Source: Anticarsia gemmatalis (Eukaryota; Arthropoda; Insecta; Lepidoptera; Erebidae). From it: DNA of 64,000 nt. The stretch's first letter is position 1. Each line of letters begins with the position of its first letter. Below, piece by piece: positions 9,545 through 22,224 of the stretch. Location: contig NC_134745.1 in NCBI RefSeq assembly GCF_050436995.1, forward strand, positions 14,322,001 to 14,386,000. Reading direction: 5' to 3'. Position numbers and translations under genes: made by a program. The notes below the pieces were generated by a model. The model was given only the letters and a program-made list of their open reading frames with translations, was not told the DNA's origin and did no database searches.

Positions 9545-12500
9545 CTGGTGACAAAAGCATAGGATACAATTTTTGTTGAAATCTAAGATTAAATATTTTG
9601 TTTTTCGTATGATAGTTGAAATTTTATATAATGGTTGCAAATGGTAAGAAAAAATAGGCAAATACTTGAAAAAATTAAGACAAGGAAGACTTTAGTGATG
9701 GTAATAAGTTACGTGGTTCTTGCTATCTGCAGAATATTGTCGGACTATTATTTTTCGTCAAATACATCTTTTGCAATTCCGAGTTATCAATTGTATTTTC
9801 TGTGATAATGATTATACTTTAAGGCCTTTTTAAAAACTACTGTATTTTTTTTTTATTTTAGAATATTTCTTTTTTGAATTCACGATATAGCATAATGTTC
9901 CTGGTCAGCACCTTAAAGTTTGCTTCATTAAAACCAAGTAAGATAGTATCTAGACAAACTGACTTTTAAGGCACACAATAAAATGTACAAAACCATGAAT
10001 AAGAATAAACAGTTTTAACTTGAATCAGCTGGAAAGGGTACAGGTTCCCTGTTTATATTTCATTACCAGATTACCATCAGACCCTAAAGGTGTTTGCAGA
10101 TTCAGCTTGTTTTTAGGCTTTATACCTTTTTCTGCATAATTTAAAAAAAGGAGGGTTTAAAATGTACCATTTTAACTTTCCTGTCATGAATATAGTATTA
10201 ATTAAATTAAGCAACAGCGTTTTAGAAAACAGGTGCTTGTGACATAGTGATGAACTGATCGGGCATCAACTCACGGCTCTTTTGAAAAATGGGATTCGTC
10301 ACATAACTAAACCTATAAAGCAGCTCCTTTCAAAAATGATATTTGGGACACCACTACACATGTAAAGCTTCTGTCCGCGACTTCATCCACGAGAGAGAAT
10401 TTATCCAGGTTATAAATTTTCTGACCTGAATTTTATCAAAATCCGTCTGGTACTTTCGTGAAAGAGTTACAAACATACCAAAGGATTGTAATGTTTGTTA
10501 AGTTTTCACTTCCTTTCGCATTTATAAAATTAAAAGCCACTTTATTTTGGAAAACTATCTTCGATCTAAACTGAACAATATTTTTCAACACAAGTGTAGC
10601 AGCATTCGCCCTTGTTTCTAGAAATATCCACTCCATTTCAAGGACAAAACACGATCAATTGTGCCAATCTGCAGACGCTCTTACCCCCCCTATATTTATG
10701 TAGAACCTCCTAAATTCCGAGGGCAGTTGACGTTTATCTCGACAACAGCAATTTTGCCCTGACGCTATATAATTAAAGGAAACTTGATCCCAATCTAAAA
10801 AGTTCCAGCCCAATCATCTACTTGAGATGAGAAGGTGAACTTAGGCTTCTTTTGAACTGAACAATATATTTTTTGACGTTACAATGTCGAGTGGGTTTCG
10901 GGAACATAAGTGCTTAGATATTTTGAAGTCTTCGTGAAATGTTTTAATTGTTGTTAATTGAGTAATTTACACGGAATTTCTGGTAATTAGGTAATTATAC
11001 TCTAAGGAAGTCTTTTGTAAATATTAGATTTTTAGGAATTTTTAGGCTTTTTAAAAAACTAACATTAATTTTTACACTTGTAACATGCTGATTTAGCAAA
11101 ACTACCGAACAGGTTTAAATGAAATTGAGCTGAGTTATGACCTTAATTCCAAAGAAGAACATATTTTAGGGTTTCATGAAAAAAAACCCAAAACACATTG
11201 CATAATAAAAAAAATAGTATCCAAATAAACTTTAAAAAAATACATCCAATATCATTTCCAAAAATTTTCTCCATCACAAACTTTAAATCACATCATAATT
11301 AAACACCTATGTCAGTATATTTTACGTTAAATTAAAACTCTCTGATTTCAATTCGAATTTACTAAATTAATAACTTCAGTCGCTTATTCTGATGAAAAAC
11401 GGAATTGAATTTTGAAATTTCAATCTCAAGTTTCTACGTCAATTTTCTACGTAGGTCTACCCTGTAGGGATTTAAGGATGTGTTTAAAGGCTAACTCAAG
11501 GCTTAGGTACGGTTGGGTGAGTTTTTGTATGATACCTGTATTTAATTCTGTGTGTTTAGTTATAATGATGATACTTAAAACTTTGTTTTGGATACGGGTA
11601 GGTAAGGTGAAATATTGGAATAATTTTAACTTGTTTCCAAAAAAAAATAGTGAAGCAAAATAAGTATAAAGGGATCGTAGTATGTAATACATGTTTTAAA
11701 GTTAACTAGTATAAAGATACTCTCCTGTCAAAGGAGATCGGCAGATTTCGTACAGCTTAAAGTTTGTGTTGTTTCGTAACAGAATTTGTACCACTTATTA
11801 AGGGGACTAAGTCACTTATTTTTATTTGGGAGTATTATTTTTAGAAGTCCGGATTAATAAGAAAGTATTTGTTTATTTAAATAATATTTTTTGGTCCATG
11901 GCTTATATTTGTTGACAACTAAAGAAAAAGAAAATCTCATGAGACGTCACTTTTCGTCTGACGTCTACGCATCCGCTAATTTGCTGTTGTTTTGGATTGT
12001 GGTTTTGACAGCATCTGAGCAATTTAGCGAACTATCGGGGCTTCTAAAAATGGACATAACTTTTACCTCCCAACTTTTAAAAATATAAGAATTTTAAAAT
12101 AAGCTTGTCTATCATATTAGCTACCAATTAAAATAAAAAGTAAACCTAAACATGACATTTTATAAGCTGTACGAATTCTTCATATAAATCTGCCGTTCGC
12201 ATTTGATCAAAAGAGTTCCAGAGGTTTAGTACCGAAAAGGTTAAAATGACAGGCGGCAGATAGGAATTAGAATTATTATTTATGTGTATAGCTTGGCGTT
12301 TAAAGCTAATAATAGAATTAATATTTAATTTTCTGAGTTGCAAACTAAAATTGTACATGATTTACTTGCGAATTCGTCTACGTAGAATTCGAAAATGGTG
12401 CTTGCAGGATTTGTAATCTAAAGTCTCGTTGTTTTCTCTTTTGCATCATTAATTTCCAGCATATAAAAATATTTACAAATGTTTAAATATTATAGAAAAA

Positions 12501-12595
12501 CTTTAATATTATAATGTAGAATAATAAACATACTAAAATGTTGTCATATTAGATGACATTTTTTTTATTAATGAAAATATTCTCTTCATCCTCAC
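9545..12595 (-). other. Receptor intron, 3,051 bp
   Basis: AT-rich intron between the TM2/TM3 and TM4 exons. I see no mobile element or RNA gene in it. The short open frames here lack homology or coding bias. Confidence 0.8.
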
Positions 12596-12774
12596 CTCCA
12601 AGTCTTCAACATCAGTGCTCCATATGTGAGACAGAACCCGACCTCCCTTAACCAGACCCTGGCGGTGCAAGTAAAGACGGTCGGTCTTCCATACATGACC
12701 AGTGTGGTGCAGTAGATGAGGAGTGCTCCTAGAACGATGACGCGGAGAAGCGCTGGACTGGCTGCTCGAACCAC
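12596..12774 (-). CDS. Receptor exon: TM2 and TM3
   Basis: The acceptor is TTTTCCCCCAG (to 12775) and the donor GTGAGG (12595-12590). The exon has 179 bp, starts in phase 0 and ends with AG of a split Arg codon. It encodes loop 1 VVRAASPALLR, TM2 VIVLGALLIYCTTLVMYG, a short loop with the disulfide Cys, and TM3 WLREVGFCLTYGALMLKTW. The pattern WLRExGFxLxYGALxLKTxR is the class C TM3 hallmark and is especially close to the GPR158 group. The conserved Lys near the cytoplasmic end of TM3 is present. Confidence 0.93.
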
Positions 12775-15464
12775 CTGGGGGAAAAGAGAGATGGTTATTT
12801 ACTGGTTTCTGTTTGCTATTTGGAGTCTAATTTCGACACATTATGATTGATGTCTTAGATATTATTTTTAGTTAGTTTTGGTTTGATTTAAAGTTGTTGA
12901 TTGTTGTTTGACTACGTATCTCGCAAATCTTTGTCAAGGCAAGAATCGTGCTGTGCAAGTTTTGACTTCCTTATTTTTTTATAAAAAAAAGTAAGTAAAA
13001 AGTATAAAATTTTAAGGATATCTGTTAAATAAGGCTTTGTTGTTTATACTAAGTGCAATTTCTAATGCTTTTGCTTGTAATACATAGTAAATGTGATTAA
13101 TCTTAATTTAACTAATTGTAAAAAGTCTAATACATAAATACGCAATAGCAACAAACAATCACAGACTGTAAAGAATTTCACCTACTCCAAAAACCGTTCA
13201 TTGTCCGAATACTGAACATAAACTAAACAATATATCAGACATGATCCCATAGTGGTGTGACCCAAATCTCAAGGGGGGATTACCCAGCGTCCGTAGTTTG
13301 AGCGATTATGCGTAATGTGATCTAAAACATAACACCTTTGTTTTGGGGTAACGCCGCTTTTAGTGGGGAAAAGTTAGATCGTTAGTGGGGTAAGTTTTGT
13401 GGTATGTTTTTGGTATTTTGGAGGGTGTATGATGTGTTTTGGGAATGGAATATGGTGGTTATTATAGAGAGGGTATGGAAGAAACAGCACTATGTTAACG
13501 ATATTTTGGTCAGAACTATAACCATTAAGTAGGTGACCTGCATGCTTATTGAGTATCAGTTAACAGCTAGCAAAATATGCAATACAATGCTGCTTTAACG
13601 TGAGGAATTAACCGTCATTATTTAGAAACAAAACAATGTGCAGAAAAGTGGCTATCAAATGAATTAGAATCCTGCCAAGTGCATTTTTAACGTGAACTTT
13701 CTTCTAATTCAATACCATTTATAATCTAATTACAATTGTTTAATCGTAACATCGTGTATCACACAATTCTAACTGTGTTGTTGTAAAAGTAAGTAAGTAT
13801 TCGGTATAACTTTATCTTTAAATAAGCAAAACAGGTATTTTCATATATTGTATTTGTAAGATAATTCAATGAACTACCCAAAATTTTAACAAAAAGAACA
13901 GATGTTTTCATGCAAATAACATTCGTCTATGTGACACGAAACTTCGTGATTTATACTCGTTACCAAACTTGCTCTTACTTCAAGCAACCAACAAAGTTTC
14001 ACTTTAAAATGTTCAACATCAAAAACTGCAACCAAAAGTATGCAAGGTCAAAACAGCTGATTCAAATCTTTCCTACTTTTGAAATCTGCATAGGAATTTC
14101 GTACAGTCTCGAGCAAAAATATGTGTTTTATAATTTTCTTGGATTCTTTTTTTGTTGTAAAACACAGCAAACAAAACTGCAACAATATTGCTGTGTTCAG
14201 TTGATTCTGAATTTTAATTATGCCACAATATACAATAGATTGGTGGCAAGTTTAATTTTAAGTTTGGATCTGGCTAGGCATATGAAATGATAGAATGACA
14301 TGTCCGCAGTGACACACTATAGACATACAACAGGTTAACAAAATATCTTTTTTTTCGTGATTTCAAGGAGAATTTTGAGGAAGGATGTTTTATATGTACA
14401 AAAAGGTGTAGCTAACATTAAATATAGCTAACAAACCGGCTCCACTATCAATCGATTTTACACATATTTTTGCTCATGACTGTACCAAGATTTCGCAACC
14501 GCAGCAAAATACGACTCGGAAATGTATAAGGAAAGTACTTGGACTATCATAATTTAAGTCTAGCACTGTGTTTTGGCATTAGAATAGAGTTAAGCTCGTA
14601 AAAGTCGTTGGGAATTCCAAAATGGGCTCTCAGCTTTGCGACGTTTAAGTCTGAAAGTTGTCTCAATAGTGCACTTGAAGGCATTTGGTTTTTATTATTT
14701 TATTTTTTTGGTGTGTGAATTTTAATGCAAATGACTGTTTTTGATGTTAAAATGTTAAGTCACTCTCTACATTTTTATGTACATATTATTATATGTATAT
14801 ATCGCTCTTTCTGGCTATTTGTCCCATACGGTTCTAGGAGCCTTTTTTACACACTTCCTTTACTTTACTTTATCCTTAACGTCGTCTCCCATAACCTCAC
14901 ATACCATCACGTCTCGCTGCAGCACTTTAAAAGTAAAAATGTGAACTAAAAGCCTCATAAAAGATTAATAATTTCAAGCGTAATAAAATCGAATAAGTTG
15001 TACTTATCAGTGACTATTGGTTCCTTATGAATCAAAAGATATGTATAAAAATATTGATACAAGAATCGTTGCTAGGAAAAACAATGAAGACCGAAATAAC
15101 TCGGCTAAAAGCGTTTATTATTGGATTATATAACAAACCAATATAGTAATTCGGGGTAATTTTAGTAGGTTTCCAAAAATAGAGTTTAGTAATTAACGCA
15201 ATAGATCGAATGAATGGAAAAGCTATTAATAATAAAACCTACATAGACTTATTATATCACGCATGTTTTACTCCAAAGTGTAGGCAGTGGTGTATGATAT
15301 ACACCCACATTTCGCCATTAATATTATAAGATCCATGTAACATGGAGCCTCTGTTATCAACCACGGGAAATTATTGATAAATATTCTTACAAAAAAAAAT
15401 GCCTGCCTAAAAATTTTTAAACGCATTTCACCAGAGTAGTGGACTTCTTCGCACGTAACGTACG

Positions 15465-15510
15465 AAAGAGACCCTTAGCCAACAGTGGGACAATTATAGG
15501 TTAGTAAATA
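15465..15510 (+). repeat. SINE tail fragment
   Basis: AGAGACCCTTAGCCAACAGT then GGGACAATTATAGGTTAG is a diverged copy of the (AGACCC)TTGCCCAGCAGTGGGAC tail in plus orientation. Confidence 0.65.
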
Positions 15511-16607
15511 AAAAGTACTAGTAGGTAGTTAGTAAGATCGTACCAGGTTGCGTTTTTTGGTCTTTCGTAGACGTTATGTTTTCAAACACTAATAGCATTC
15601 GACCTTGGAATTGAAATCTTTTAATAGAATATAACATCACGAGAAAAATCCACCTACCATAGCTTAAAAATAACCATATTTCATCTACCTGAAGTAGTGT
15701 AAAAGTAACATACGACCCGAATCGTGCGAAGGTCTCAAAAGTGACACTTAGCGAACATCCCATGAATTACAAATGTATGGAAGATCGCTTTGATAAATCG
15801 ATTCTCCAATGAATATTGCATTGAACGTGGAGGTGTTTCTACGCTAGTGCGCTTTTATATTCTACTTGCGTGCTTTAAACTCGCCTTAAGCACGTGTGAT
15901 TCATGTGAGACTAGTTTCAGTCATAGTTATGAGCGCGCAAAATGTTCTGTAAAGTGTAAAGTGTATATTGAAGGTGATTTAGATCATGATCTATTGATGA
16001 ACTACGATTTATTAGTAGGTAATCTAAATTATGGTCTATCTTTGTATTTTACTTATAATTATGTATTTGTAATTATTGCGTGAATAGTGACAGTCACTCT
16101 TTGAACCATAGTTAGAAACTACCTTTTTTATTAAGAGTTTTTTTTTATGATTATTGTGCGATTCGGACAGTTATTAAAATTCTTTAAAAAAACTAAGTTT
16201 TTTGTGTTGTCTCACTTTTTCTTCGGTTTCAAACATGATTGTATCAGAGCAAAACTTAATACAAAGATAAAACCACACTGGTGTGGCTACAGTTTCACAT
16301 AGTTCTGGTTTCAATTTCATGGTATTGATTGAGTTAAATTACGTTTGGCATGGAGTTCGATTGGTTTATAGTGTTTCTCTAACGTGTTACTAATGAGGAA
16401 GTGGATTAAGCCTATTTCAGTTTCGGAGTAGATTTGAGTATATTGATTTTTTTTTGTTAACTAGTAAATTGTATTTGTTTTTCTCGTGATAAAGGTAAAA
16501 TTGATGCTACCAACTGTCTGTTTAATATTTATTTGTAGAGCGATTGCTGAATATAATATGTCCACGATTTGTTTTTGACTTTCATTCTTGTGAAATGTAA
16601 AAAAAAC

Positions 16608-18071
16608 GAGTTATTCCGTTCGGATCCCCAATACTGATACCCTAGTATTTTAAAATTATTTTCTATTCCGGTCTGATCCCCGTATATAAACATTATAATA
16701 AATTTAAATATTTTATTCCGATCGGATACCCTGACTGTCTATTATCACATTTTTAGGACAGTCAATAACAAAATATGTATACAGATTCTATTAGATTATG
16801 TTATAGAATTAATATATATATTTTTATTAATCTCATCTCTATACATTTTGACCCAGAAATCTCCAAATCTTTCTTAGTATTTCAGGAACATGCAGTCTAT
16901 TTAGATTTATTCATTTCTTTGGCTAGCTCAACAGTTGAATCCTATTTATTTATTTGTTTTATTTTTTTTACCCATTACTGTCCCGCTGCAGGGCAAGGGT
17001 CTCCTCCGAAACGAGGGGAGAGGTTAGGTCTTGAGTCCACCACGCTGGCCGAGTACAGGTTAGGGGACGTTGCATGCCCTCAATAAATGTATTAAACAAA
17101 TTTTAGGCTTGCAAGGTTTCCTCACGATGTTTTCCTTCACCGTAAGAGCAAGTGATAATTATTTCTGGCATCGTTGCGGCAAAGTCTGAAGCTTTTGTAA
17201 TATATTTACCTGCGAAATAGGCTGTTGGTGTGTGAATGTATTGTCTATTGATTCCAAAGTAACCAATCATTGATGAGTTAAGTTCGTGATGTCGTTCTGA
17301 TAAATTGGTTATTAATGAGACTGTATTAGTCTTATTTCTACACTGAATATGATTACTGTGATAATTTTATATCAGTATTTAATAATTGGATGTTTGTTAT
17401 TTGATTTATGTTTACATTTTTTTTATTATATAATTTTTTTCAAATCCTAGTTTTAACAAAAGATCATTGTGCGATAATGTGATTACTGTTATAATATTAT
17501 ATAGGTAGTACTTCTATTTCAAAAGACCAAATAATATAAATCTGCGATGATTGTAGCTCGAATCAGTTTTTATTTCTATAAATAAAAACTGACTCAATAC
17601 TTTATAAGGCTTTTTACCCATAGATGAAACTAATGTGTATCGATAGGATTATAAACCCTAAGTTATATACTGAAGTCCGTCAACTTTTTGAGATATTTAA
17701 TGTAATACCTACACTTAAAAATGTATAAAAATACCATATTTTTACCAAAACTTTTTTGTATGAGACTTACAAAAACTCAAAAATGGCACAGGTCACTCTT
17801 TTTTTTTAAACTGATTTTGATCAGCGTCTCTTAAAATACCCCAACAGTAATCGACTAACAAACGTTTATATCCAAAAACCTTTGAACTTCTCTTTACAAT
17901 TTTTTTTTATAAAGTAGTGAATAACATCTGTTTTTTATTGACTGTACTTATCCATTAAATATAGGAAGGGGATCAGACCGGAATGGTAAAGTTGAAAGGG
18001 GATCAGACCGGAATTAAAAAATAATATTAATTGGTAGTGGATCGGTTTGGGGGATCAGACCGGAATAACTC
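16608..18071. mobile_element. Non-autonomous DNA transposon with iterated inverted end motifs
   Basis: The ends are inverted: GAGTTATTCCG (16608-16618) and CGGAATAACTC (18061-18071), continuing with mismatches to about 22 bp. Inside each end a 17-bp motif, ATTCCGGTCTGATCCCC, is iterated three times. The left copies are at 16613-16629, 16665-16681 and 16715-16731. The right copies are complementary, at 17968-17984, 17998-18014 and 18050-18066. The flanks share AAAAAAAC (16600-16607 and 18072-18079), a possible 8-bp target duplication that is weakened by low complexity. No transposase frame exists in its 1,464 bp. I do not recognise the family. A minus-strand SINE lies inside and must be younger. 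Confidence 0.82.
16940..17180 (-). mobile_element. SINE copy nested in DNA transposon
   Basis: The plus strand reads CCCATTACTGTCCCGCTGCA then GGGCAAGGGTCTCCTCCGAA, the complement of the tail family, preceded by an AT-rich (TTTA)n stretch equal to a minus-strand A-rich tail. The body includes TTCCTCACGATGTTTTCCTT and CACCGTAAGAGCAAGTGAT, a segment widely repeated in Lepidoptera. It is the best-preserved body in this window along with 46757-47085. Confidence 0.8.
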
Positions 18072-19656
18072 AAAAAAACCTACGATTACTTGGAAAACAA
18101 ACGATACACAGTATGACATAATTTAACATAATAATATCCTACCACATAACATAATTATCACAAAGATGTTTACCAATTTATTATGCCACACAAAGTCACT
18201 GGTCCACAAGACAGCGATGACATAAACCTCTACCTCTAACATATATGTGTGTTCCGTCAGACAATCATCTGCACTTCCCGCAGAATATCATTCTTCAGAA
18301 ACAACATCAATCATGGAAGCCATGCCATAAGCCGAGGTCATCCGTCAATGCCAAAATCATAATAAGTTTTTCCTTTTGACGTGATTCCACCAATGTGTTG
18401 TGTAAGTAATTAGTGAGGAAAATGGTAATTAACAGTTTTTGTCTTTACAAGGAAATATTGGATTAAGGAAGTTCAAGAAAAAGTAAGTTAGGGATCATTT
18501 TAATTTTTGGTCATTAATGATGTTGAGTAGTTCTAGTGGTAAGTTTTGAAATTACTATTTCTATGAAGTTTGATTCCCAGATCGCGACAAACAACAACGA
18601 AGCAAAAGTACATATAAAGATTTAATCAAGTTGGAGAAAACCGAAACAATTATAAGAATCAAATGAAAATAACATAATGCCCTCGTAATTTTAGCCAAAT
18701 AAAATTGAACGAATACGTGTAAGATTTTAATGCAGTTTGCATGCAAAGACAATACAGATGCGCATTAGTGGTACGGATTGCTAAATATATTGTTATAACA
18801 AATAATACACACGCTACCATTAGAATAGACCGATTTTCTATTATTATTTTTATCAGTAGCTTCTTTTTTAACCGAGCTTTCTTCCTTTTCTAACTCGCCC
18901 TATCGGCGACAAATTCAATTATTTATTATAACTTACCTATTAATTCATACAATACTGTTTCAGTACAACACTGGCGAGAAAAGTGTGTTGTTCATGGGGT
19001 AAAGAAAATTGATGCGAAAATATAAGGAAAATTGATAACGGGTAATTAAACAAAACATATCTGTTACATTTTATTATTTATCACCGTCTTCCGGCTTGAG
19101 GAAAACGTTTTATGACGGCCCATAAAGGCTTCTTACGTTTGATTAATATACCTTTTTGCGAAATATAACAATTATTATTATGATAATACATAAGGCTTCT
19201 GAATACACGTTTACTTTCTGGTGTATGTCAAACAATTAGAACAATGTGTTAAGGAAAAAAAAGTAATCTTTTTTTGTCATAAAAATGTATTAAGTATGAA
19301 ACAAAATGTTGTGTTTGATATATTTTGAGCTTATTTTTTTACTTTTAATGGCATAATAACTGTTTAAAAAATACGTTGCTTCAATTCATGTATTTCAGTT
19401 ACAGGAAATTCTGCACGCACAATGGTTGTTTAAATTTAGACGATATTACGCCAAAACCGAAATAAGTTGAAAACCCTGGAGTCTGGGGTTTGATTCCCAT
19501 ACAAATATTTTTGGCCATGTTTAATTTCATGAACATAATTATATTGTCTGCAACACAAGATCAAAACTTTGTATCCATTTACATTAACAGCAGTAACTTT
19601 TATAACAACAAAAGAACACCCAGCCCATCAAATTCATCTAAAACACAAAAACTCAC

Positions 19657-19857
19657 CCTGACATGTCCATATTTGATGGTAAAATACACGATGAACGGCA
19701 GACAGGATATCACAAGGCAGGCCAGAGCGAAGATCGTGGTCCTCACCACCCAGTTGAGGGCAGCCACGCACGGAGACCCGTCGAGACAGGCTTCACAACC
19801 CTCGGCGCAAGGGAGGCATTCGAAGGCATCAGGGAGGGAGTAGAGACTGCGTTGAAG
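19657..19857 (-). CDS. Receptor exon: Cys-rich stalk and TM1
   Basis: The acceptor is CTTTTGCCGAACAG and the donor GTGAGT (19656-19651). The exon has 201 bp (67 codons), phase 0 at both sides. It begins LQRSLYSLPDAF and continues with a Cys cluster, ECLPCAEGCEACLDGSPC (Cys spacing 2-3-2-5). This matches the stalk between ectodomain and membrane in the GPR158 family. TM1 follows: WVVRTTIFALACLVISCLPF then IVYFTIKYGHVR. GC content is clearly higher than in the flanking introns. Confidence 0.93.
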
Positions 19858-22080
19858 CTGTTCGGCAAAAGATAATTGGTTATTTAATTTAAAGGTAGTA
19901 AAATAGAAAATTTTAAATTTAACTTAGCTACGGGTGTTAATAGTCGAACACTGTCACCTTAAAACTTAAGTCTTAAAACTTTTATTCCTCTTTTTAGGGG
20001 AAAAATGTGGAAGAAAGGAGACAATTTTGACTCTAGATCTTGAACTATATCCATGCTAAATTTCGTTATAATCGATTCAACTGTATATGTGTAAAAAGGA
20101 TTTGGCAGACAATACATAGTCTTTGCTTTAACATAAAAATTATTAGGATCTGGTTTGTAAAACCTTTACAATTTACACCTATAATACTTATTTGAAACAT
20201 CAGCGTGATATAGAAGCGCATATTACTTTAATCGCATGTTTATTCCAGTCAAAACCTACAAATAAAGGCACTTAACATGTCATAAGGTACAATTTCCGTG
20301 TTTCACAAACATTAAGTTGTCATTCGCTAAGTATGTTCTGAGAACTCGTTCTGTAGTGATATTTACCGACTTTAAAAGAAGAGGTAGTTCCATAATCGGG
20401 TGCAATAATTATTTATACATGCTTTGAATTACTTTAGATATGGTGGACCGATTTTTATGATTTTTTTTTTTAATTAATTATGGGTTTATTTTTTATGTAG
20501 TCTCATCTTAATTTGATCCATATTCCACTAGTAATTTTAAAATTTCCTTCAAAATGCGCAGCTTTGTACGCATTAATATGGTCATATTTGTTACGCGATG
20601 TCGATAGAGTAATATTATGCTTTGAATTCAGTTTTCATGTCCATAAAATGTATACTTTCATAGGTGTTTATGTCAACAGGAACTCGAAATGTGTCGTGAA
20701 GCATGAAAGCGTTTCATATGAAAATTATGATCCTTCCGAAATGGATAGTGTTAATAAATTGTTTGGTATCGTGACTAGAAACTATGCATCTACGTATTTT
20801 AGTTTCTGTCTAGTCTTATTTGATGTTGTGTTAAACAAATGGAATAATGTGCGGCATGTATAGCATGTTATTATAGAAGCGTGTTCAAAATACATTTTAG
20901 TAATTTTGGAAATTCACGGTACCGTTTTAGTTCATGACATTTAAATGGTGAAATAGATCAGGAACTCCTTTTAGGAATTTTAGGGCTCATAATTTATTGT
21001 GTTATTGTTCAGTGTATTTAGTGTACAGCGATTGATACCAACCAACTATATCTACTTGTAATTTAATTCAACAAATAATAATGTCGCCTTCAATAAAAAA
21101 AATTCAATATCAAAATTCAATCCAAAAAGCTTCTGCGTTTTGCGTTAATTAACCCACAGATATAATTTTCGGTCCGGTGAATGTATCGGCTTCTACATCT
21201 AATTCTAAATTTATAGATTTTGTTTTATTCATAACAAATTTATTGAAAATATATGAATAGTAAAGAAGCTCCTTAAAGACCTATATAAATATACAATATC
21301 TCACACTTTATAAAACTAGTTTTCACTGACCACGAAACTTTATACAAACTTGTTCTACAAACAGTCTTAAACAATGATAAAGAGCTTGAATATCTCTGCC
21401 TGTAGTTTTAACTTTATGGTTATTTATAAAGTCTTCCTAATTACCGTTGTCTTCTTCAAGAATTTGTTGAGATAACTGTTTTTGGGGAATTTTAAATGTA
21501 AGGTGTTCTTGGTTGTGAAAAGTTTTAGAATTTCGGCTAAACGATACGGTTTAAGGTATGTAAAGCAGGGTTTGTAGACTGATAAAGTTTTTATTGCCAG
21601 GGATGTTATTGAATATGATTTTGCAGTCATTGAATTTAATCTTCAAATCTCCAATAATCTTCACTCTAAATTTTAATAAAATCTGTCCAGTGTCTTTAGT
21701 AGTTAAAAACATGACATCAAAATAATAAACTTTCGCATCAAAATAAGTAACTATAATAAACTAGCTGACCCGCGCAACTTCGCTTACGTCATATAAGAGA
21801 GAACGTGTCATAATTTTGACCGTTTTTGTAACATTTTTTCCTATTGGTTGTAGCGTGAGACTATCTAACACTAACATTTTTTTTTTAAATCGGATCAGAA
21901 GTTAACAATCTCTTCAGCTTTATAATTAGTATAGATAATGTAATAAAATGTAATCGGCGTTTCAAGAATTCGTTCTCTTCTAATAGACTTCCGACATTAT
22001 TTTAAGTAGACTTCTTAATGTAGCTTTCAGAATGTAAAAAAAATTAAACTATTATAATAAAACAAATAATAAATACATAC
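19858..22080 (-). other. Receptor intron, 2,223 bp
   Basis: The intron separates the EGF-like and stalk/TM1 exons. It holds one interspersed repeat (21761-21938) and otherwise AT-rich sequence with no recognisable feature. Confidence 0.85.
21761..21938 (-). repeat. Arthropod interspersed repeat, internally deleted
   Basis: The plus strand starts CTAGCTGACCCGCGCAACTT and ends CAGCTTTATAATTAGTATAG. These two ends occur together in a repeat that is very common in insect genomes. Read on the minus strand it begins CTATACTAATTATAAAGCTG and ends GGGTCAGCTAG. I recognise the ends but cannot assign a class with certainty. Confidence 0.6.
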
Positions 22081-22224
22081 CAACAAGTGCTTCTCATATT
22101 CCTCTTCTATATCACTGCCATTGTAGTATCGGTTGTCAGCCGTCGTGTTCGGGTAGTAGAAGCCTCGCCGACACACGCAGCGGTACGAGCCGCGACGGAA
22201 ACCCAAACCGGGCATGGGAACGCA
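22081..22224 (-). CDS. Receptor exon: EGF-like segment
   Basis: The acceptor is TTCATTGTTACAG and the donor GTATGT (22080-22075). The exon has 144 bp (48 codons), phase 0 at both sides. It encodes CVPMPGLGFRRGSYRCVCRR then GFYYPNTTADNRYYNGSDIE. The pattern CxPxxGxGFxxGxYxCxCxxGFY is the second half of the EGF-like, calcium-binding-type module found before the stalk in GPR158/GPR179. The first Cys pair comes from the preceding exon. Two N-glycosylation sequons (NTT, NGS) are visible. An acidic stretch, DIEEEYEK, precedes the donor. Confidence 0.93.

Larger units (their letters stand above)
12775..19656 (-). other. Receptor intron, 6,882 bp
   Basis: The intron lies between the TM1 and TM2/TM3 exons. 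It contains the iterated-repeat DNA transposon at 16608-18071 with its nested SINE, a SINE tail at 15465-15510, and a 13-bp-arm hairpin near 17565-17594. Weak B-box-like stretches (GTTTGATTCCCAG near 18569, GGGTTTGATTCCCAT near 19486) suggest old SINE heads. Elsewhere I see nothing beyond AT-rich sequence. Confidence 0.8.

Noticed and set aside
13910..14290. 126-codon plus-strand ORF
   Set aside because: AT-rich composition, no recognisable domain, no splice or promoter context, and it lies inside a receptor intron. It looks like chance.
15790..16083. 97-codon plus-strand ORF with several cysteines
   Set aside because: No signal peptide or conserved spacing, AT-rich, intronic, and no family resemblance.
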